Source of the DNA: Candidatus Reidiella endopervernicosa
Lineage (GTDB): Bacteria > Pseudomonadota > Gammaproteobacteria > GCF-013343005
Assembly: GCF_013343005.1 (NCBI RefSeq)
Contig: NZ_CP054491.1
Span: forward strand, 248,001 to 312,000
Reading direction: 5' to 3'
DNA: 64,000 bases
Part shown: in pieces, positions 46,701-56,629 of the stretch
Numbering within the stretch: the stretch's first letter is position 1
How the letters are laid out: every line of letters begins with the position of its first letter
Made by a program: the position numbers and the translations under genes
The notes under the pieces: model-generated
Told to the model about the DNA's origin: nothing
Database searches by the model: none
Seen by the model: the letters and a program-made list of their open reading frames with translations, nothing else

Positions 46701-46810
46701 TCGTTTCAACCTGCAAAGCAGTTTCAGCTCAGCTCGAGATGGGCCAGTACCGCGCTCTCATCGAGACGCTGGAACGGCTTCAACGCAAAGCGGCCAGAGG
46801 CGGAAACGGC

Positions 46811-47932
46811 TTAACGCTCTAGCAGCACCAGCGTCTCAACGTGGTAGGTCTGGGGGAAGAAGTCGTAGGGGGTGATTGCGACCACCCGGTAGCCCGCCTC
46901 GAACAGTCGGTCGAGATCGCGGCGCAGGGTACCGGCGCTGCAGGAGAGGTAGGCGATACGTGTCGGCATCAGCTCATCGGCCACCCAACGACACACAGCC
47001 TCCTCCATGCCGGTTCGTGGTGGGTTGGTATAGAGCAGGCACGTACGCTCCGGCGCTACCCGCCCCAGCCACTGGCGCAGCTGCGGCAAGCGCGTCTCGC
47101 AGGTTCCGCGCAGCAGCTCGGCCCCTGACGCGTTCTCCCTGGCACACGCCAGTGCATCGCCACCCAGCTCAACACCGATCGTCTCGGCACCGGCCTCGCA
47201 CCAACGGCGCAGGGTTGCGCCATTGCCGCAGTAGAGGTCGACCACCGAGCTCCCGGCATCCGGTGCTAGAAACTGCTGCGCCTGATCCTGCGCGGCAATG
47301 TAGAGCGCCGGTATCAGCTGCTGAAAGGCGGTCGGACCGTAGCGCAGCCCCTGCGGGTCATACGAGTGTTCGCTACCCCATAGCAGCCGCCAGCCGTGTT
47401 TGGAAAAAAGCCGCCGTCCTGCCGAGGGGAAGGCGTGCAGCCATAACCCCTCAATACCCGTCTCCGCCAACCGAACCTTGGCCTCCTCGGTGAGCCACTT
47501 TGTTGCCGGCGGCTCAGCCATCTTCACGATCAAGGTCGCCTGTCCGCCCGACTGCGCGTAGTAGGCGAGTGGAAAGCTGCGCCCGCCCGACGGCAGGATC
47601 TCGCGCAGCAGCGCGAGCATGCGCGCTACTCGTTCAGAGTGGATTGGGCACTCCTGCAGCGGCAGCAGCTCATCACGCACCACCATGCCAAAACGCCACC
47701 CCTGCACCTCACTCCACTCGGCAGCCAGCACTACCCGGTCACGGTAGTGCCAACGCGCCTCACCCTCGACGGCTCGCAGGGATTGGAAGGTCTCAGCCCA
47801 CGGATTCAGTCTCGACTGCAGCCACTCCGTCTTCTGCTCCTCACTCTGCTCAGCACTCATCAGACGATGGGCACAACCACGACACTGCGCGACGCACCCT
47901 GCTCTCAAACTCATCTCTTCACTTCGACTCAT
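46811..47932 (-). CDS. SAM-dependent RNA uracil-5 methyltransferase, RumA/TrmA family
   Basis: The start at 47932 (MSRSEEMSLRAGCVAQ) is chosen over a GTG at 47971 because it opens next to the cysteine cluster. The ~373-residue product has an N-terminal CVAQCRGC pattern like the Fe-S binding part of some family members, then a class I fold with GSSVVDLYCGNGATLRRWCE, ETIGVELGGDALACARE, YTNPPRTGMEEAVCRWVADE and LSCSAGTLRRDLDRLF; the last carries the catalytic-type cysteine. It should methylate uridine in tRNA or rRNA. The length fits RumB/TrmA-like proteins; the exact target is not known. Confidence 0.85.
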   Translation of the reverse strand: MSRSEEMSLRAGCVAQCRGCAHRLMSAEQSEEQKTEWLQSRLNPWAETFQSLRAVEGEARWHYRDRVVLAAEWSEVQGWRFGMVVRDELLPLQECPIHSERVARMLALLREILPSGGRSFPLAYYAQSGGQATLIVKMAEPPATKWLTEEAKVRLAETGIEGLWLHAFPSAGRRLFSKHGWRLLWGSEHSYDPQGLRYGPTAFQQLIPALYIAAQDQAQQFLAPDAGSSVVDLYCGNGATLRRWCEAGAETIGVELGGDALACARENASGAELLRGTCETRLPQLRQWLGRVAPERTCLLYTNPPRTGMEEAVCRWVADELMPTRIAYLSCSAGTLRRDLDRLFEAGYRVVAITPYDFFPQTYHVETLVLLER

Positions 47933-48022
47933 GGGCGGCCATTCTACCGGGGCAAGCTGTTCGACATTCACAGAACCGATCCGGTCGTTATAATTGCCGC
48001 TCCAAAACGACTAATAAAAAGC

Positions 48023-48907
48023 ATGAATCCGTTACGAAACCTGCATCTACTGCCTCGCCTCTGGCCAATGTTGCGTCGCCACCCGCAGCTGGCGCTACTC
48101 GCTGTCCTGCTGCTACTCGGCTGGTACGCCGCCGAGCTTTACTACCTGCGCCCTCAGCTGAGTTATCTCGGTACCCCACAGGCAACTACACTCCATCCCG
48201 CCACCTGGAGCCGCACCCTGCGTAATGACGGTTTTCTGCTCGGCTATTCAGACCTGCGCAGCAACCCGCTCTGGGTCAGCTACAAACTCACCCCCGTGGC
48301 TAAAGATGCCAAACGTCTCAAGCGCCCGCAGCGCTTCAAGCGCGACTGGCGCACCCTGACAATGGTTGGGCACGACGACTATCGCGGCAGCGGCTTTGAT
48401 CGCGGCCACCTCGCCCCCAACTACGCCATCTCCCGTCTCTATGGGCGTGGCGCACAGCTCGATACCTTTTTAATGAGTAACATCACTCCGCAACGGCCGA
48501 AGCTAAACCAGAAGCTGTGGCAACGCCTTGAGGAGATCGAGGTCGATGTATTTGCTCGACGCTTCGGTAGCCTCTGGGTCACCACAGGACCGATCTTCGA
48601 CGGCAAGATTGAGCGTATGAAGAGCGCGATGCGAGTCGAGATTCCCGACGCCTTTTACAAGCTCTACGCCGCTCCGCCTAAAAAGACGGGTGATGCACCT
48701 CAACTGCTCGCCTTCATCATCCCGCAAGGCGTTAAAGGCACAGAAGCCCTCGATCGCTTTGTCGTCTCTGTCGATGAGGTTGAACAACGCACCGGACTCG
48801 ACTTCTTCCATATTCTCGACGACCAGCAGGAGCAGCAGCTTGAGGCAAAACAAGGGGGCAGTTCTTGGCGATTGAAGGAGGTCGCCAATCGCCCCGGACG
48901 TTACTGA
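48023..48907 (+). CDS. Membrane-anchored DNA/RNA non-specific endonuclease
   Basis: A 294-residue protein. One N-terminal transmembrane helix (PQLALLAVLLLLGWYAAELY) anchors it so that the nuclease domain faces the periplasm. The catalytic signature DRGHLAP is clear (SGFDRGHLAPNYAI), followed by TFLMSNITPQRPKLNQKLWQ and PIFDGKIERMKSAMRVEIPD. These are hallmarks of the beta-beta-alpha metal nuclease family. It may degrade incoming DNA or recycle nucleic acids. The ATG at 48023 is preceded by AAAAAGC and no strong ribosome binding site. Confidence 0.92.
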   Translation: MNPLRNLHLLPRLWPMLRRHPQLALLAVLLLLGWYAAELYYLRPQLSYLGTPQATTLHPATWSRTLRNDGFLLGYSDLRSNPLWVSYKLTPVAKDAKRLKRPQRFKRDWRTLTMVGHDDYRGSGFDRGHLAPNYAISRLYGRGAQLDTFLMSNITPQRPKLNQKLWQRLEEIEVDVFARRFGSLWVTTGPIFDGKIERMKSAMRVEIPDAFYKLYAAPPKKTGDAPQLLAFIIPQGVKGTEALDRFVVSVDEVEQRTGLDFFHILDDQQEQQLEAKQGGSSWRLKEVANRPGRY

Positions 48908-48996
48908 TTTATTAAATCACTGTTTCTATCCCTTGTTACTCAAGGGCAAGCACGTACACTTCCGTTCCAAACATAATCGGTTGCAAGGAGCACCTG

Positions 48997-50454
48997 ATGG
49001 CCACAGCCAAACCACTCAGCCGCACCCGCCTCTGGCGACGAACTCGCATCATCGCCACACTCGGCCCCGCCACCTCAAAGCGCGCCACCATTGAACAGCT
49101 GATGCGCGCCGGTGTTAACGTCATTCGCCTCAACCTCTCCCACGGCAGCCACGATGAGCATCGCAAGAGCTTCGCACGGGTGCGTGCGGTGGCAAAAAAG
49201 CTCGATCTGCATGTCGCCATCCTGATGGATCTGTGTGGACCAAAGATTCGTGTCGGCCACTTTAAGAACGGAGCGATCACACTCAAGCAGAAACAGATCA
49301 TCACCGTCACCACTCGAGAGTGTATCGGCGAGGGCAGCCTGATCCCCTCACGTTACGCACGGCTTCATCGCGATGTGAAATCAGGCGCCCGCATCCTGCT
49401 CGACGATGGCAATCTGGAACTGAAAGTACTCTCCGTAGAGGGGCGTGATGTGAAGTGTCGTGTCGTGACTGGCGGCCTGCTCAAGGACAACAAGGGGATG
49501 AACCTGCCCGATAGCGATCTTTCGGTACCGGCACTGACCAAGAAAGACCGTGAAGATGCCAAGCTCGCTGCCGAGCTCGGTGCCGACTACCTCGCACTCA
49601 GTTTTGTACGTAGCGCTGGCGATATCCGTTCATTGAAAAAACACCTCAAGCGACTCGGTAATGAGATACCGGTCGTGGCCAAGATCGAGCGCCCCGAGGC
49701 GGTCGAGCAGATCGATAAGATCATCGAGGCGACCGATGCCATCATGGTCGCCCGTGGCGATCTCGGTATTGAGTTGCCAGCGAGCAAGGTGCCATTGATT
49801 CAGGACCGCTTGATCGAGATTGCCCGCAATAAACAGAAGCCGGTCATTGTCGCCACCCAAATGCTCGAATCGATGATCACCAATCCTCGTCCAACCCGTG
49901 CCGAGGTAGGCGATGTGGCCCACGCCGCACGTAGCCGTGCCGATGCTGTAATGCTCTCGGGAGAGACGGCGGTTGGTGCCTACCCGTTGAAAGCGGTACA
50001 GACGATGGATGAGATCCTGCGTGAGATCGAGCAGAGCCAGCGTTGCCAGGACCACCATAACGATCAGCCGATCAAACACGACCACCATGACGATTCGCCG
50101 ATGCGTGCCGCTGTCTCACACGCCGTCACCTCACTCTCGCGTGATCTCGACCTGCAGGCAATCATCATCCCGACCCACTCCGGCACCACTGCGCGCGTAC
50201 TCTCCGCCGACCGTCCCACCTCGGCCTGTCTCGGTGTGAGCAGCAACGAACGCGTGGTGCGCCGTCTGGCACTCCACTGGGGTATCGTACCGGTACAGAT
50301 TGATGAGGATGAGGCGCACGACTGGCACAAACTGAGTCGTACGATAGCTGCACGCTTCAAGATTCAGAAACGCGGTAGCGTAGTGCTACTGGTCTCCGGC
50401 TTCAGTGATGATCCACAACTCAACGAACCGGCAATGAAGCTGATCACACTCTGA
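48997..50454 (+). CDS. pyk: Pyruvate kinase
   Basis: A 485-residue glycolytic enzyme converting phosphoenolpyruvate and ADP to pyruvate and ATP. The key parts are RTRIIATLGPATSKRATIEQ, VIRLNLSHGSHDEHRKSF, DLCGPKIRVGHFK, VVAKIERPEAVEQI, MVARGDLGIELPASKVPLIQ, VIVATQMLESMI and MLSGETAVGAYPLKAVQTMD. A His/Asp-rich insert (HHNDQPIKHDHHDDSPMRAA) lies in the C-terminal region. It starts with AAGGAG and ATG at 48997. Single gene unit; the following dsbA-like gene lies 40 bases on in the same direction. Confidence 0.97.
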   Translation: MATAKPLSRTRLWRRTRIIATLGPATSKRATIEQLMRAGVNVIRLNLSHGSHDEHRKSFARVRAVAKKLDLHVAILMDLCGPKIRVGHFKNGAITLKQKQIITVTTRECIGEGSLIPSRYARLHRDVKSGARILLDDGNLELKVLSVEGRDVKCRVVTGGLLKDNKGMNLPDSDLSVPALTKKDREDAKLAAELGADYLALSFVRSAGDIRSLKKHLKRLGNEIPVVAKIERPEAVEQIDKIIEATDAIMVARGDLGIELPASKVPLIQDRLIEIARNKQKPVIVATQMLESMITNPRPTRAEVGDVAHAARSRADAVMLSGETAVGAYPLKAVQTMDEILREIEQSQRCQDHHNDQPIKHDHHDDSPMRAAVSHAVTSLSRDLDLQAIIIPTHSGTTARVLSADRPTSACLGVSSNERVVRRLALHWGIVPVQIDEDEAHDWHKLSRTIAARFKIQKRGSVVLLVSGFSDDPQLNEPAMKLITL

Positions 50455-50494
50455 ACTACACTGCTCTCTAAGAATAATCAAAACAGGTGCAGCC

Positions 50495-51118
50495 ATGAGT
50501 AACACGCTCTACTACTTCCACGACCCGATGTGCAGCTGGTGTTACGCCTTTCAGCCAACACTCAAACAGATCAGTGAACAGCTCCCCGAAGGGGTGGGGA
50601 TAATCAAGCTACTCGGCGGACTCGCCGTCGACTCTGACGAGCCGATGCCCGGCGATATGCAGCAGAATATCCAGGATGGTTGGCAACGCATCGTGCAACG
50701 GGTGCCAGGCACCCAGTTCAACTTCGACTTCTGGAACCACTGCAAACCACGTCGCTCCACCTACCCCGCCTGCCGAGCGGTCATCGCTGCACGGCTGCAG
50801 GGGTCGGGTAACGATGAGTTGATGACCCAGGCGATTCAACGTGCCTACTACCAGCAAGCACGTAATCCCTCCGATAACAGCACCCTGATCGAACTGGCAG
50901 TGGAGATTGGCCTCAACGAGAAACAGTTCCACGACGCACTGCTCTCAGACGAGGTCGATGAGCTACTCAAGAATGAGATTGAGACCACAGAGGAGATGCA
51001 CATCGACAGCTTTCCATCGATGGTGCTGAAGGTGGACGAGAGCTTCTGGCCGGTGGCCGTCGAGTATACCGACCCACAGAAGGTGCTCGAGTCGATCACC
51101 TTCCTGCTAGAGAATTAA
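50495..51118 (+). CDS. DsbA-family thiol-disulfide oxidoreductase
   Basis: A 207-residue protein starting MSNTLYYFHDPMCSWCYAFQ, with CSWC at the N-terminal redox centre. It is followed by the long helical insert (GDMQQNIQDGWQRIVQRVPG) and a C-terminal thioredoxin half with cis-proline in IDSFPSMVLKVDESF. It resembles the cytoplasmic DsbA-like (FrnE-like) enzymes because there is no signal peptide. The substrate is unknown. It follows pyruvate kinase after a 40-base gap with its own AGGTGC-like site. Confidence 0.88.
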   Translation: MSNTLYYFHDPMCSWCYAFQPTLKQISEQLPEGVGIIKLLGGLAVDSDEPMPGDMQQNIQDGWQRIVQRVPGTQFNFDFWNHCKPRRSTYPACRAVIAARLQGSGNDELMTQAIQRAYYQQARNPSDNSTLIELAVEIGLNEKQFHDALLSDEVDELLKNEIETTEEMHIDSFPSMVLKVDESFWPVAVEYTDPQKVLESITFLLEN

Positions 51119-51125
51119 ACCGGTC

Positions 51126-51347
51126 TTATAACAGTGCGGGACAGAGCTGTTTGCCCTGCTTATTGCGATAGAGACACTCCTTCTCCACCTCATCGCAGGT
51201 CATCGCCATGATGCGATTGGAACCACCAAGGCTGGTGCACTCGGCTGCCTTATACTCGAGCTCCGTATCGCTCAGGCCCGACATCGAGGTACCACTGCCA
51301 CAGGCTGACAATAGTAATAGCGTTGTAACCAGTGTTAATAGACGCAT
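51126..51347 (-). CDS. Small outer-membrane lipoprotein, unknown function
   Basis: A 73-residue protein with a lipobox signal peptide (MRLLTLVTTLLLLSACGSG; lipidated Cys-16 in LSAC). The mature part is about 57 residues and has four cysteines in two regions (AECTSLGG, MTCDEVEKECLY and QLCPALL). The start at 51347 is preceded by AAGGAGCTTAAAA-type sequence. It could be a lipid-anchored redox or adhesive peptide; no family recognised. Confidence 0.75.
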   Translation of the reverse strand: MRLLTLVTTLLLLSACGSGTSMSGLSDTELEYKAAECTSLGGSNRIMAMTCDEVEKECLYRNKQGKQLCPALL

Positions 51348-51400
51348 TTTTAAGCTCCTTCATTATTATGTTTTTCGAGCTGGTCAGATCGATTCAGTCA

Positions 51401-52357
51401 CTACTCACCAAATAGCGTTACCTGATTTCGTCCACCCTCTTTCGACTTGTAGAGCGCCTGATCGGCACGCTCCAGCCACGCCAGGTGCTGCGTGATATCA
51501 CCGCTGTACTCGGCAACACCGAGACTGATAGTGTATTGAATCTCCTCGTTACCGTACTCAACGCTATTTTTTTCGATCGCCTTGCGCAGCCGCTCTGCAA
51601 AGTAACGTCCGCCGTCACGATCGGTATCGGCCAGGATTACCGCAAACTCCTCACCACCGTAACGCCCAGCAATGTCGGAGCTACGCTTTACCTTGCGTAG
51701 CGCATCGCAGGTTGCTCGAATCACCTCATCACCCGCCTGATGTCCATAACCGTCGTTGACGCGTTTGAAGTGATCGATATCGAACATCACCAGCACCGAC
51801 TGCTTATCGCCACGCTGCATGCGTTTGAACTCCTCGTGGAGGTGCTCCTCCCAGGCGCTGCGATTGTAGAGCTGGGTCAGTCCATCGGTACGACCGATAC
51901 GGTCGAGCTCATCATTGACCAGTTTTAGCTGCTGCTCATCGACCGCCATCTCGGTCACGTCGTAGATGATCACGCAGACGTGATCGACCTGACCGTTGAT
52001 TGAGACCATCGGAATGATGGTCATATCCTGATACATCGTATCGGAGAGGCCGGTGATCGGATGGTAGCTATTGAATTTGAACAGGTAGGGTCGCTGCCGC
52101 CAGTTGGAGAAGGCGCGGTTATTGAGGGTAAAGACAGACTCCGCCTTGTTACGCAGCCACTGTTCGGGCAGATCGGGAAAGCGCTCAAACAGCTGGCTCT
52201 CCATCGCATCGGCCGGGCTGACACCACTGTGGTTCTCCATGAAACCGTTCCAGAGGGTGATGCGGTAGTCACGATCGAGCACCACCAGGCCGACATCGAC
52301 GTTCTGTAACACGCCGAGCAACAGGTGCAGCTCTCTGATTTCGTCCATATTGCCCAT
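51401..52357 (-). CDS. PAS-GGDEF diguanylate cyclase
   Basis: A 318-residue protein. A PAS-like domain (VLQNVDVGLVVLDRDYRITL, LTNNRAFSNWRQRPYLFKFN-type) senses an unknown signal, then GGDEF: RTDGLTQLYNRSAWEEHLHE, MFDIDHFKRVNDGYGHQAGD and AGRYGGEEFAVILADTDRDG with SLGVAEYSG at the end. The GGEEF loop and the metal-binding aspartates are intact, so it should make c-di-GMP. It ends an operon with the two upstream response-regulator genes; only two bases separate it from the CheC-type gene. Confidence 0.95.
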   Translation of the reverse strand: MGNMDEIRELHLLLGVLQNVDVGLVVLDRDYRITLWNGFMENHSGVSPADAMESQLFERFPDLPEQWLRNKAESVFTLNNRAFSNWRQRPYLFKFNSYHPITGLSDTMYQDMTIIPMVSINGQVDHVCVIIYDVTEMAVDEQQLKLVNDELDRIGRTDGLTQLYNRSAWEEHLHEEFKRMQRGDKQSVLVMFDIDHFKRVNDGYGHQAGDEVIRATCDALRKVKRSSDIAGRYGGEEFAVILADTDRDGGRYFAERLRKAIEKNSVEYGNEEIQYTISLGVAEYSGDITQHLAWLERADQALYKSKEGGRNQVTLFGE

Positions 52358-52359
52358 AG

Positions 52360-53349
52360 CTATCCCAGTGCCATCTCGGCGCGACTGGCCAGCTCAGGCA
52401 CCGATCCTTCGGTGATCAGGACCAGCTGATCGGCCTGCACTCGACTCTCGCCGATGGTGTAGCTGAGCTCGATGGCGAGAATCGGGCGCGGGCCACCGCC
52501 GCTGTTACCCTGGCCGAAGTTGAGTTGTTTGTTGTGCAGCTGAATCATCGGGTGGCCCTGACTGAAATGGATATCGAGCAGATCGGCCAGCCCCTTCAGG
52601 TAGGCGCCGACCAGGACGTTGGAGACATCCATCAGCAGCTCCACCTCATCGCTCTCCCCCAGATCGCCGGTGTAGTGCATCACCTGGGCGATCTCGATCA
52701 TGTCGGCGTCGTGGAAGACCAGCATCGTCTCACCGGCAATTCCGGAACCGATAAAACCCTGACCGACGACGGAGAAACCCTCACCACCGGTCGCCAGCTC
52801 CAGTGCGGTGATCACCTCGCTGAAATCGATCTGGCTCACCTTGGGAATAGAGAGCTCAACGTTTTCGCCGATCATGGTCGCGAGCAGGTCGGCGGCCCGT
52901 CCCATCGCAACGTTGGATATCTCCTGACACCAGTCGAGAAAGGTCGTCCCCTCCTCTCGCACACCATCGCCGGTACTCTCCTGTTTGAGCAGGCCGTAAC
53001 GATCTAGAAGCGGCAGTAACTCCTCTTCCCTGACCGGCTTTTTGATAAAAGCAGCAGCACCGAGCTCATCAACACGACGCTGACTCTCGGGCTGGATATC
53101 ACCCGAGACAACGATGGCGATGACCTCGATTCCCTCATCCTTAATCGCTTCAAGCACGCCAAACCCATCGAGCTCGGGCATGGTCAGATCAAGAAATATC
53201 ACATCGCCCTTGCCGGCACGTAGTGCCTCGATACCCTCGAGACCGTTACCCGCGTAGGTCACCTCAACATCCCAATCCTGCGGCAGCGCACGCGCAATCT
53301 GCTTGCGTGCAAAGCTCGAGTCGTCACAGATGATGATAGGTAGGGACAT
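52360..53349 (-). CDS. Response regulator with CheC-like phosphatase domain
   Basis: A 329-residue protein. The receiver has MSLPIIICDDSSFARKQIAR, phospho-acceptor in VIFLDLTMPELDGFGV and lysine in AAFIKKPVREE. From about residue 135 there is a CheC/CheX-type domain (FLDWCQEISNVAMGRAADLL, ESDEVELLMDVSNVLVGAYL, NFGQGNSGGGPRPILAIELS). CheC proteins dephosphorylate CheY in other phyla. Here the fusion suggests that phosphorylation of one partner controls phosphatase or binding activity in the adjacent c-di-GMP operon. Confidence 0.88.
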   Translation of the reverse strand: MSLPIIICDDSSFARKQIARALPQDWDVEVTYAGNGLEGIEALRAGKGDVIFLDLTMPELDGFGVLEAIKDEGIEVIAIVVSGDIQPESQRRVDELGAAAFIKKPVREEELLPLLDRYGLLKQESTGDGVREEGTTFLDWCQEISNVAMGRAADLLATMIGENVELSIPKVSQIDFSEVITALELATGGEGFSVVGQGFIGSGIAGETMLVFHDADMIEIAQVMHYTGDLGESDEVELLMDVSNVLVGAYLKGLADLLDIHFSQGHPMIQLHNKQLNFGQGNSGGGPRPILAIELSYTIGESRVQADQLVLITEGSVPELASRAEMALG

Positions 53350-53413
53350 GGGTATTCTTATTCGGTTAGGGATGTCTGATGTGGGCCATTATAGGCCGAT
53401 GTCGAAGGTCGTG

Positions 53414-54270
53414 TCAGGCGATGCTGTTCATAAAACGCTGCAGATGATCCATCTTCTCCGAGTCGTCCTGATCGACCAGACGGATATCGATATTCACAAA
53501 CTCCGTCTCGCGGCTATCTTCACGCGCCTGCAGGGTATGGATAAAGCCGTTGAGTCGGGAGACATCACCGGCTGCTTCGATGTCGATAACCGCCAGATCA
53601 AGGATGCCGGGGATATGTTCACTGCGTTTGATCACACCCTGGATATGGTGCTGGCTGACCTCTTTGATCAGGCAACCGAGCGTCTCGCCACTGAAACGTA
53701 GCTGCACCACCACCTTACCCTTCGGCTTCACACTTCTTGGCCTGGCACTGGAGACGTTTTCCGCCACCGGCACGGCGCCCGAGAGCCCCCCACCTCACTG
53801 CGCCCACCGGTCAGGATCGCCACCGATCCGCTCTGGATCTTGTCGGGACGTGCGCCGCCGATCTCCTGTAGCTGTTTGGCAGAGAGCTTCATCGCCTTGC
53901 TCATCACATCGGTAGCGATATTGATCAGCTTCTCATTGGTGAAGGGTTTGACGATGTAGTTGCTCACCTTGAGCTTTATCGCCTCGACCACATTCTCTTT
54001 ATCACCACGGCTGGTGATCATGATAAAGGGCAGATGGGCGTGCTCCGGGGTCTCACGAATCCACTGCAGCAGCTCGGCACCATTCATCTCCGGCATCTCC
54101 CAGTCGCAGAGGATCAGATCGTAATCGCTCTTGCCGATCATCGTCTGTGCCTGCTTGCCGTGCGCCGCCTCATCGAGTTGAAAGGCGGGATAGGTAGAGC
54201 GCATCCCCTTCTTGACGATGTCGCGCATAAACGCTGCATCGTCGACCACCAGAACCCGAACCTTTGTCAC
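53414..54270 (-). CDS. Response regulator with C-terminal adaptor domain, frameshifted near 53785
   Basis: The first frame starts MTKVRVLVVDDAAFMRDIVK with receiver features LILCDWEMPEMNGAELLQWI and YIVKPFTNEKLINIA. It extends to AILTGGRSEVGG and then breaks. The other frame continues PVAENVSSARPRSVKPKGKV, VVQLRFSGETLGCLIKEVSQ and IPGILDLAVIDIEAAG to the stop at 53414. The C-terminal part could be a small PilZ-like or otherwise beta-rich adaptor that I cannot place. First gene of a three-gene operon with the CheC-type regulator and the PAS-GGDEF protein. One missing base can explain the shift. Confidence 0.8.
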
Positions 54271-54407
54271 ACCGCCTCCTGAGTGTTGCCGCAGCCGACC
54301 ATCACTCTAGTGGTGGTTACGACCGTTATCTGTACATATTCCAATTGAACCCCAAACCTTACCATCTGTGATGATTTGGACAAAACAGTTCATCACGAAA
54401 TTTTCTG

Positions 54408-56564
54408 TTACAGCAGACGTTTAACGGCACAACGAAGCGCATCCTCAGCCGCCGCTCGTCCAACAAAACCCATCGATTCAACCACCCTGGGCCAGCCCCC
54501 CTGTTCAATCACCTTGGCAACCAGCAATGCGCGCTCATTTTCACTCAGTGCAGGAGTATCGATTGCCACTAGCACCCTTTTACGGATCGCCGCCATGCAG
54601 AGCTCATACCCCCGGCTGCCACTTACAAACGATGCCAGATCCCTCTGATCCTGCTCATCAAGCGTCTCACTCGCTGTTTCACTTGATGCATGGCCCGCCA
54701 ACAGGCGGCTCACCAGCTCAGGTTCCAGATCGTTCAATGGCTCTGTCAGCAGTAGCGGCAGCTGATCGATTAAACGTTGGTGAACCGCTTCGATCAGCGC
54801 TCGGCCCGCCGCAGTGATTGGGCTTGCCATCATCACAGCGTGGGCGCCACTACTCGCCTCTCGTTTAAGACCGATACGCAGTGGTCTCAGTGCGGCACGC
54901 TGCCAGAAGTCGAGCAGCTCACCACTCATTCCAAAGCTGGCACCAAGGTAGTCACAACCTGTCTGCTCGGCCGCTGCATATAATCTTTCGATCAGCGCCG
55001 TACCGATGCCTCGACCCTGCACGGCTGGATGAACCGCGATACGCATCACACGAGCACAACGCAGCTGCGGCGCCTCGACAAACCCGGCGTGCAGCGCCAG
55101 CGACTGTGGTATTAGATGGCCACGCACACGACGACGTCCCTCATAAACTGCCTGAGAGAGCTCGGCATCAAATCCACCCTCTGCCGCCACCAGCGCGGTG
55201 GCCACAACGTGGCCGCGATAACGCACCAGCTCCACACTCAGATTGGGCCCATCAAGCAGATTGCGCAGATCGGTCGGTGTGGTGCGGTAGTGAGCCAGCA
55301 CCAGCAGACCAAACAGCTCAGCCAGCAGAGGCTCACCTGTCAGCAGTGCAGCGCGCTCTACTGTTTCAAAATGGCACTCATCCAGACTCAACGTAGCGAG
55401 CTGATCACCATCAACCGGCGATGCATCCAGCAGCAGCGCGCGGAAGACAAACCGCTCCAGTGGATCACCCGTCGACCAGCGAATCGGCGTCTGCATACGC
55501 AGCTGACGCCAGCCAGGCATCTCGGCATCGAGCACCTTCTGGAAACGAACTGCAAAGCCACGCCCCGTCCCCTCGTAGCCGTGGATGGTCGAGGCGAATA
55601 CGGTACGTGAATAGTGGCGCACCATCTGCGTCAACAGTGGTGCCGGGATTGCCGCCGCCTCATCGACCAGTAGCAGATCAGCTTTCGGTTGTTCATGCAG
55701 CAGCCGATCGGGTGCAACGAATTCGATAACACCCTGCCGATACTCAAGCCGGCTACCCTGAGCTGAATCAACCCCCAGCAACTTTGCAGCATGCTCAAAC
55801 AGGGCATCGACTGCAGCTCGCCGCGGTGCGGTAACGATAATGGAACGGCTCTTCTCTCTCAGCAGCTCTGCGGCTGCGATTCCGAGCGAGGCGCTTTTAC
55901 CGCGCCCACGATCCGAGGTAATAACCAGCGGTCGGTGTCGGTGACCGGATCCCGTATGCAGTACCGCCTCAACGGCCTGTTGCTGATCGGCAGTGGCGTA
56001 GATCTCATCGTGGTAGGGCGGAGTCACTGCCACGACAGACTCGACGGCAAATGGATGCATCGGTCGATCCTGCTCAATCAGCGGCAGTCCGCTTTCGCGG
56101 ACTAACGTTGTTAGTCGCTGCAACAGTCGGCCACTGACATCGGTCGCACGGTGTGGATAGACCGCAATGCGCTCCTTATCGGGATCTTCAAAGGCAGACC
56201 ACTGTGCAAGCGACGGTATTAACAGCAGCAAAACTCCACCCGCTCGCACGCTACCACTGACGGCACCGAAGGCATCGGGATCGAAACCGCTGTAGGCATC
56301 AAATACCAGCAGATCAAGCTCACGCCCCAACTGTTTACGTGCCTTTGCCGCAGGCAGTGCGTCAACGCCCGCTGGCGGCTCACTACTGATCCAGAGCTGC
56401 CGTTTCTGATAAGGGGCCACATCAACTGCCGCCACCACGGCACGCCCCCACTCTCGCTCACCAGCGACCACCACCACGGCACGGTGGCGCAGCAGCTCAG
56501 CCTGTGCGACCAGGCGCTCGATCTGCGCGGCAATCTCGGCCAGTGAGTTGGGGGTTTGCGTCAT
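54408..56564 (-). CDS. tmcA: tRNA(Met) cytidine acetyltransferase TmcA
   Basis: A 718-residue enzyme that acetylates C34 of elongator tRNA-Met using acetyl-CoA and ATP. Visible parts are the N-terminal DUF1726-type domain, a helicase-like motor with Walker A in TSDRGRGKSASLGIAA and Walker B in ADLLLVDEAAAIPAPLLTQM, the GNAT domain (MRIAVHPAVQGRGIGTALIE) and a tRNA-binding C-terminal domain. This matches the E. coli order (671 residues). Long enough and complete. It stands alone in the minus direction; truC lies 65 bases upstream. Confidence 0.95.
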   Translation of the reverse strand: MTQTPNSLAEIAAQIERLVAQAELLRHRAVVVVAGEREWGRAVVAAVDVAPYQKRQLWISSEPPAGVDALPAAKARKQLGRELDLLVFDAYSGFDPDAFGAVSGSVRAGGVLLLLIPSLAQWSAFEDPDKERIAVYPHRATDVSGRLLQRLTTLVRESGLPLIEQDRPMHPFAVESVVAVTPPYHDEIYATADQQQAVEAVLHTGSGHRHRPLVITSDRGRGKSASLGIAAAELLREKSRSIIVTAPRRAAVDALFEHAAKLLGVDSAQGSRLEYRQGVIEFVAPDRLLHEQPKADLLLVDEAAAIPAPLLTQMVRHYSRTVFASTIHGYEGTGRGFAVRFQKVLDAEMPGWRQLRMQTPIRWSTGDPLERFVFRALLLDASPVDGDQLATLSLDECHFETVERAALLTGEPLLAELFGLLVLAHYRTTPTDLRNLLDGPNLSVELVRYRGHVVATALVAAEGGFDAELSQAVYEGRRRVRGHLIPQSLALHAGFVEAPQLRCARVMRIAVHPAVQGRGIGTALIERLYAAAEQTGCDYLGASFGMSGELLDFWQRAALRPLRIGLKREASSGAHAVMMASPITAAGRALIEAVHQRLIDQLPLLLTEPLNDLEPELVSRLLAGHASSETASETLDEQDQRDLASFVSGSRGYELCMAAIRKRVLVAIDTPALSENERALLVAKVIEQGGWPRVVESMGFVGRAAAEDALRCAVKRLL

Positions 56565-56629
56565 GGCGCCATTTTGGCGGCTGGTGAGATAAATATCGAG
56601 CCGCTCATCTGGAAGGGTATGTGGTTCTG

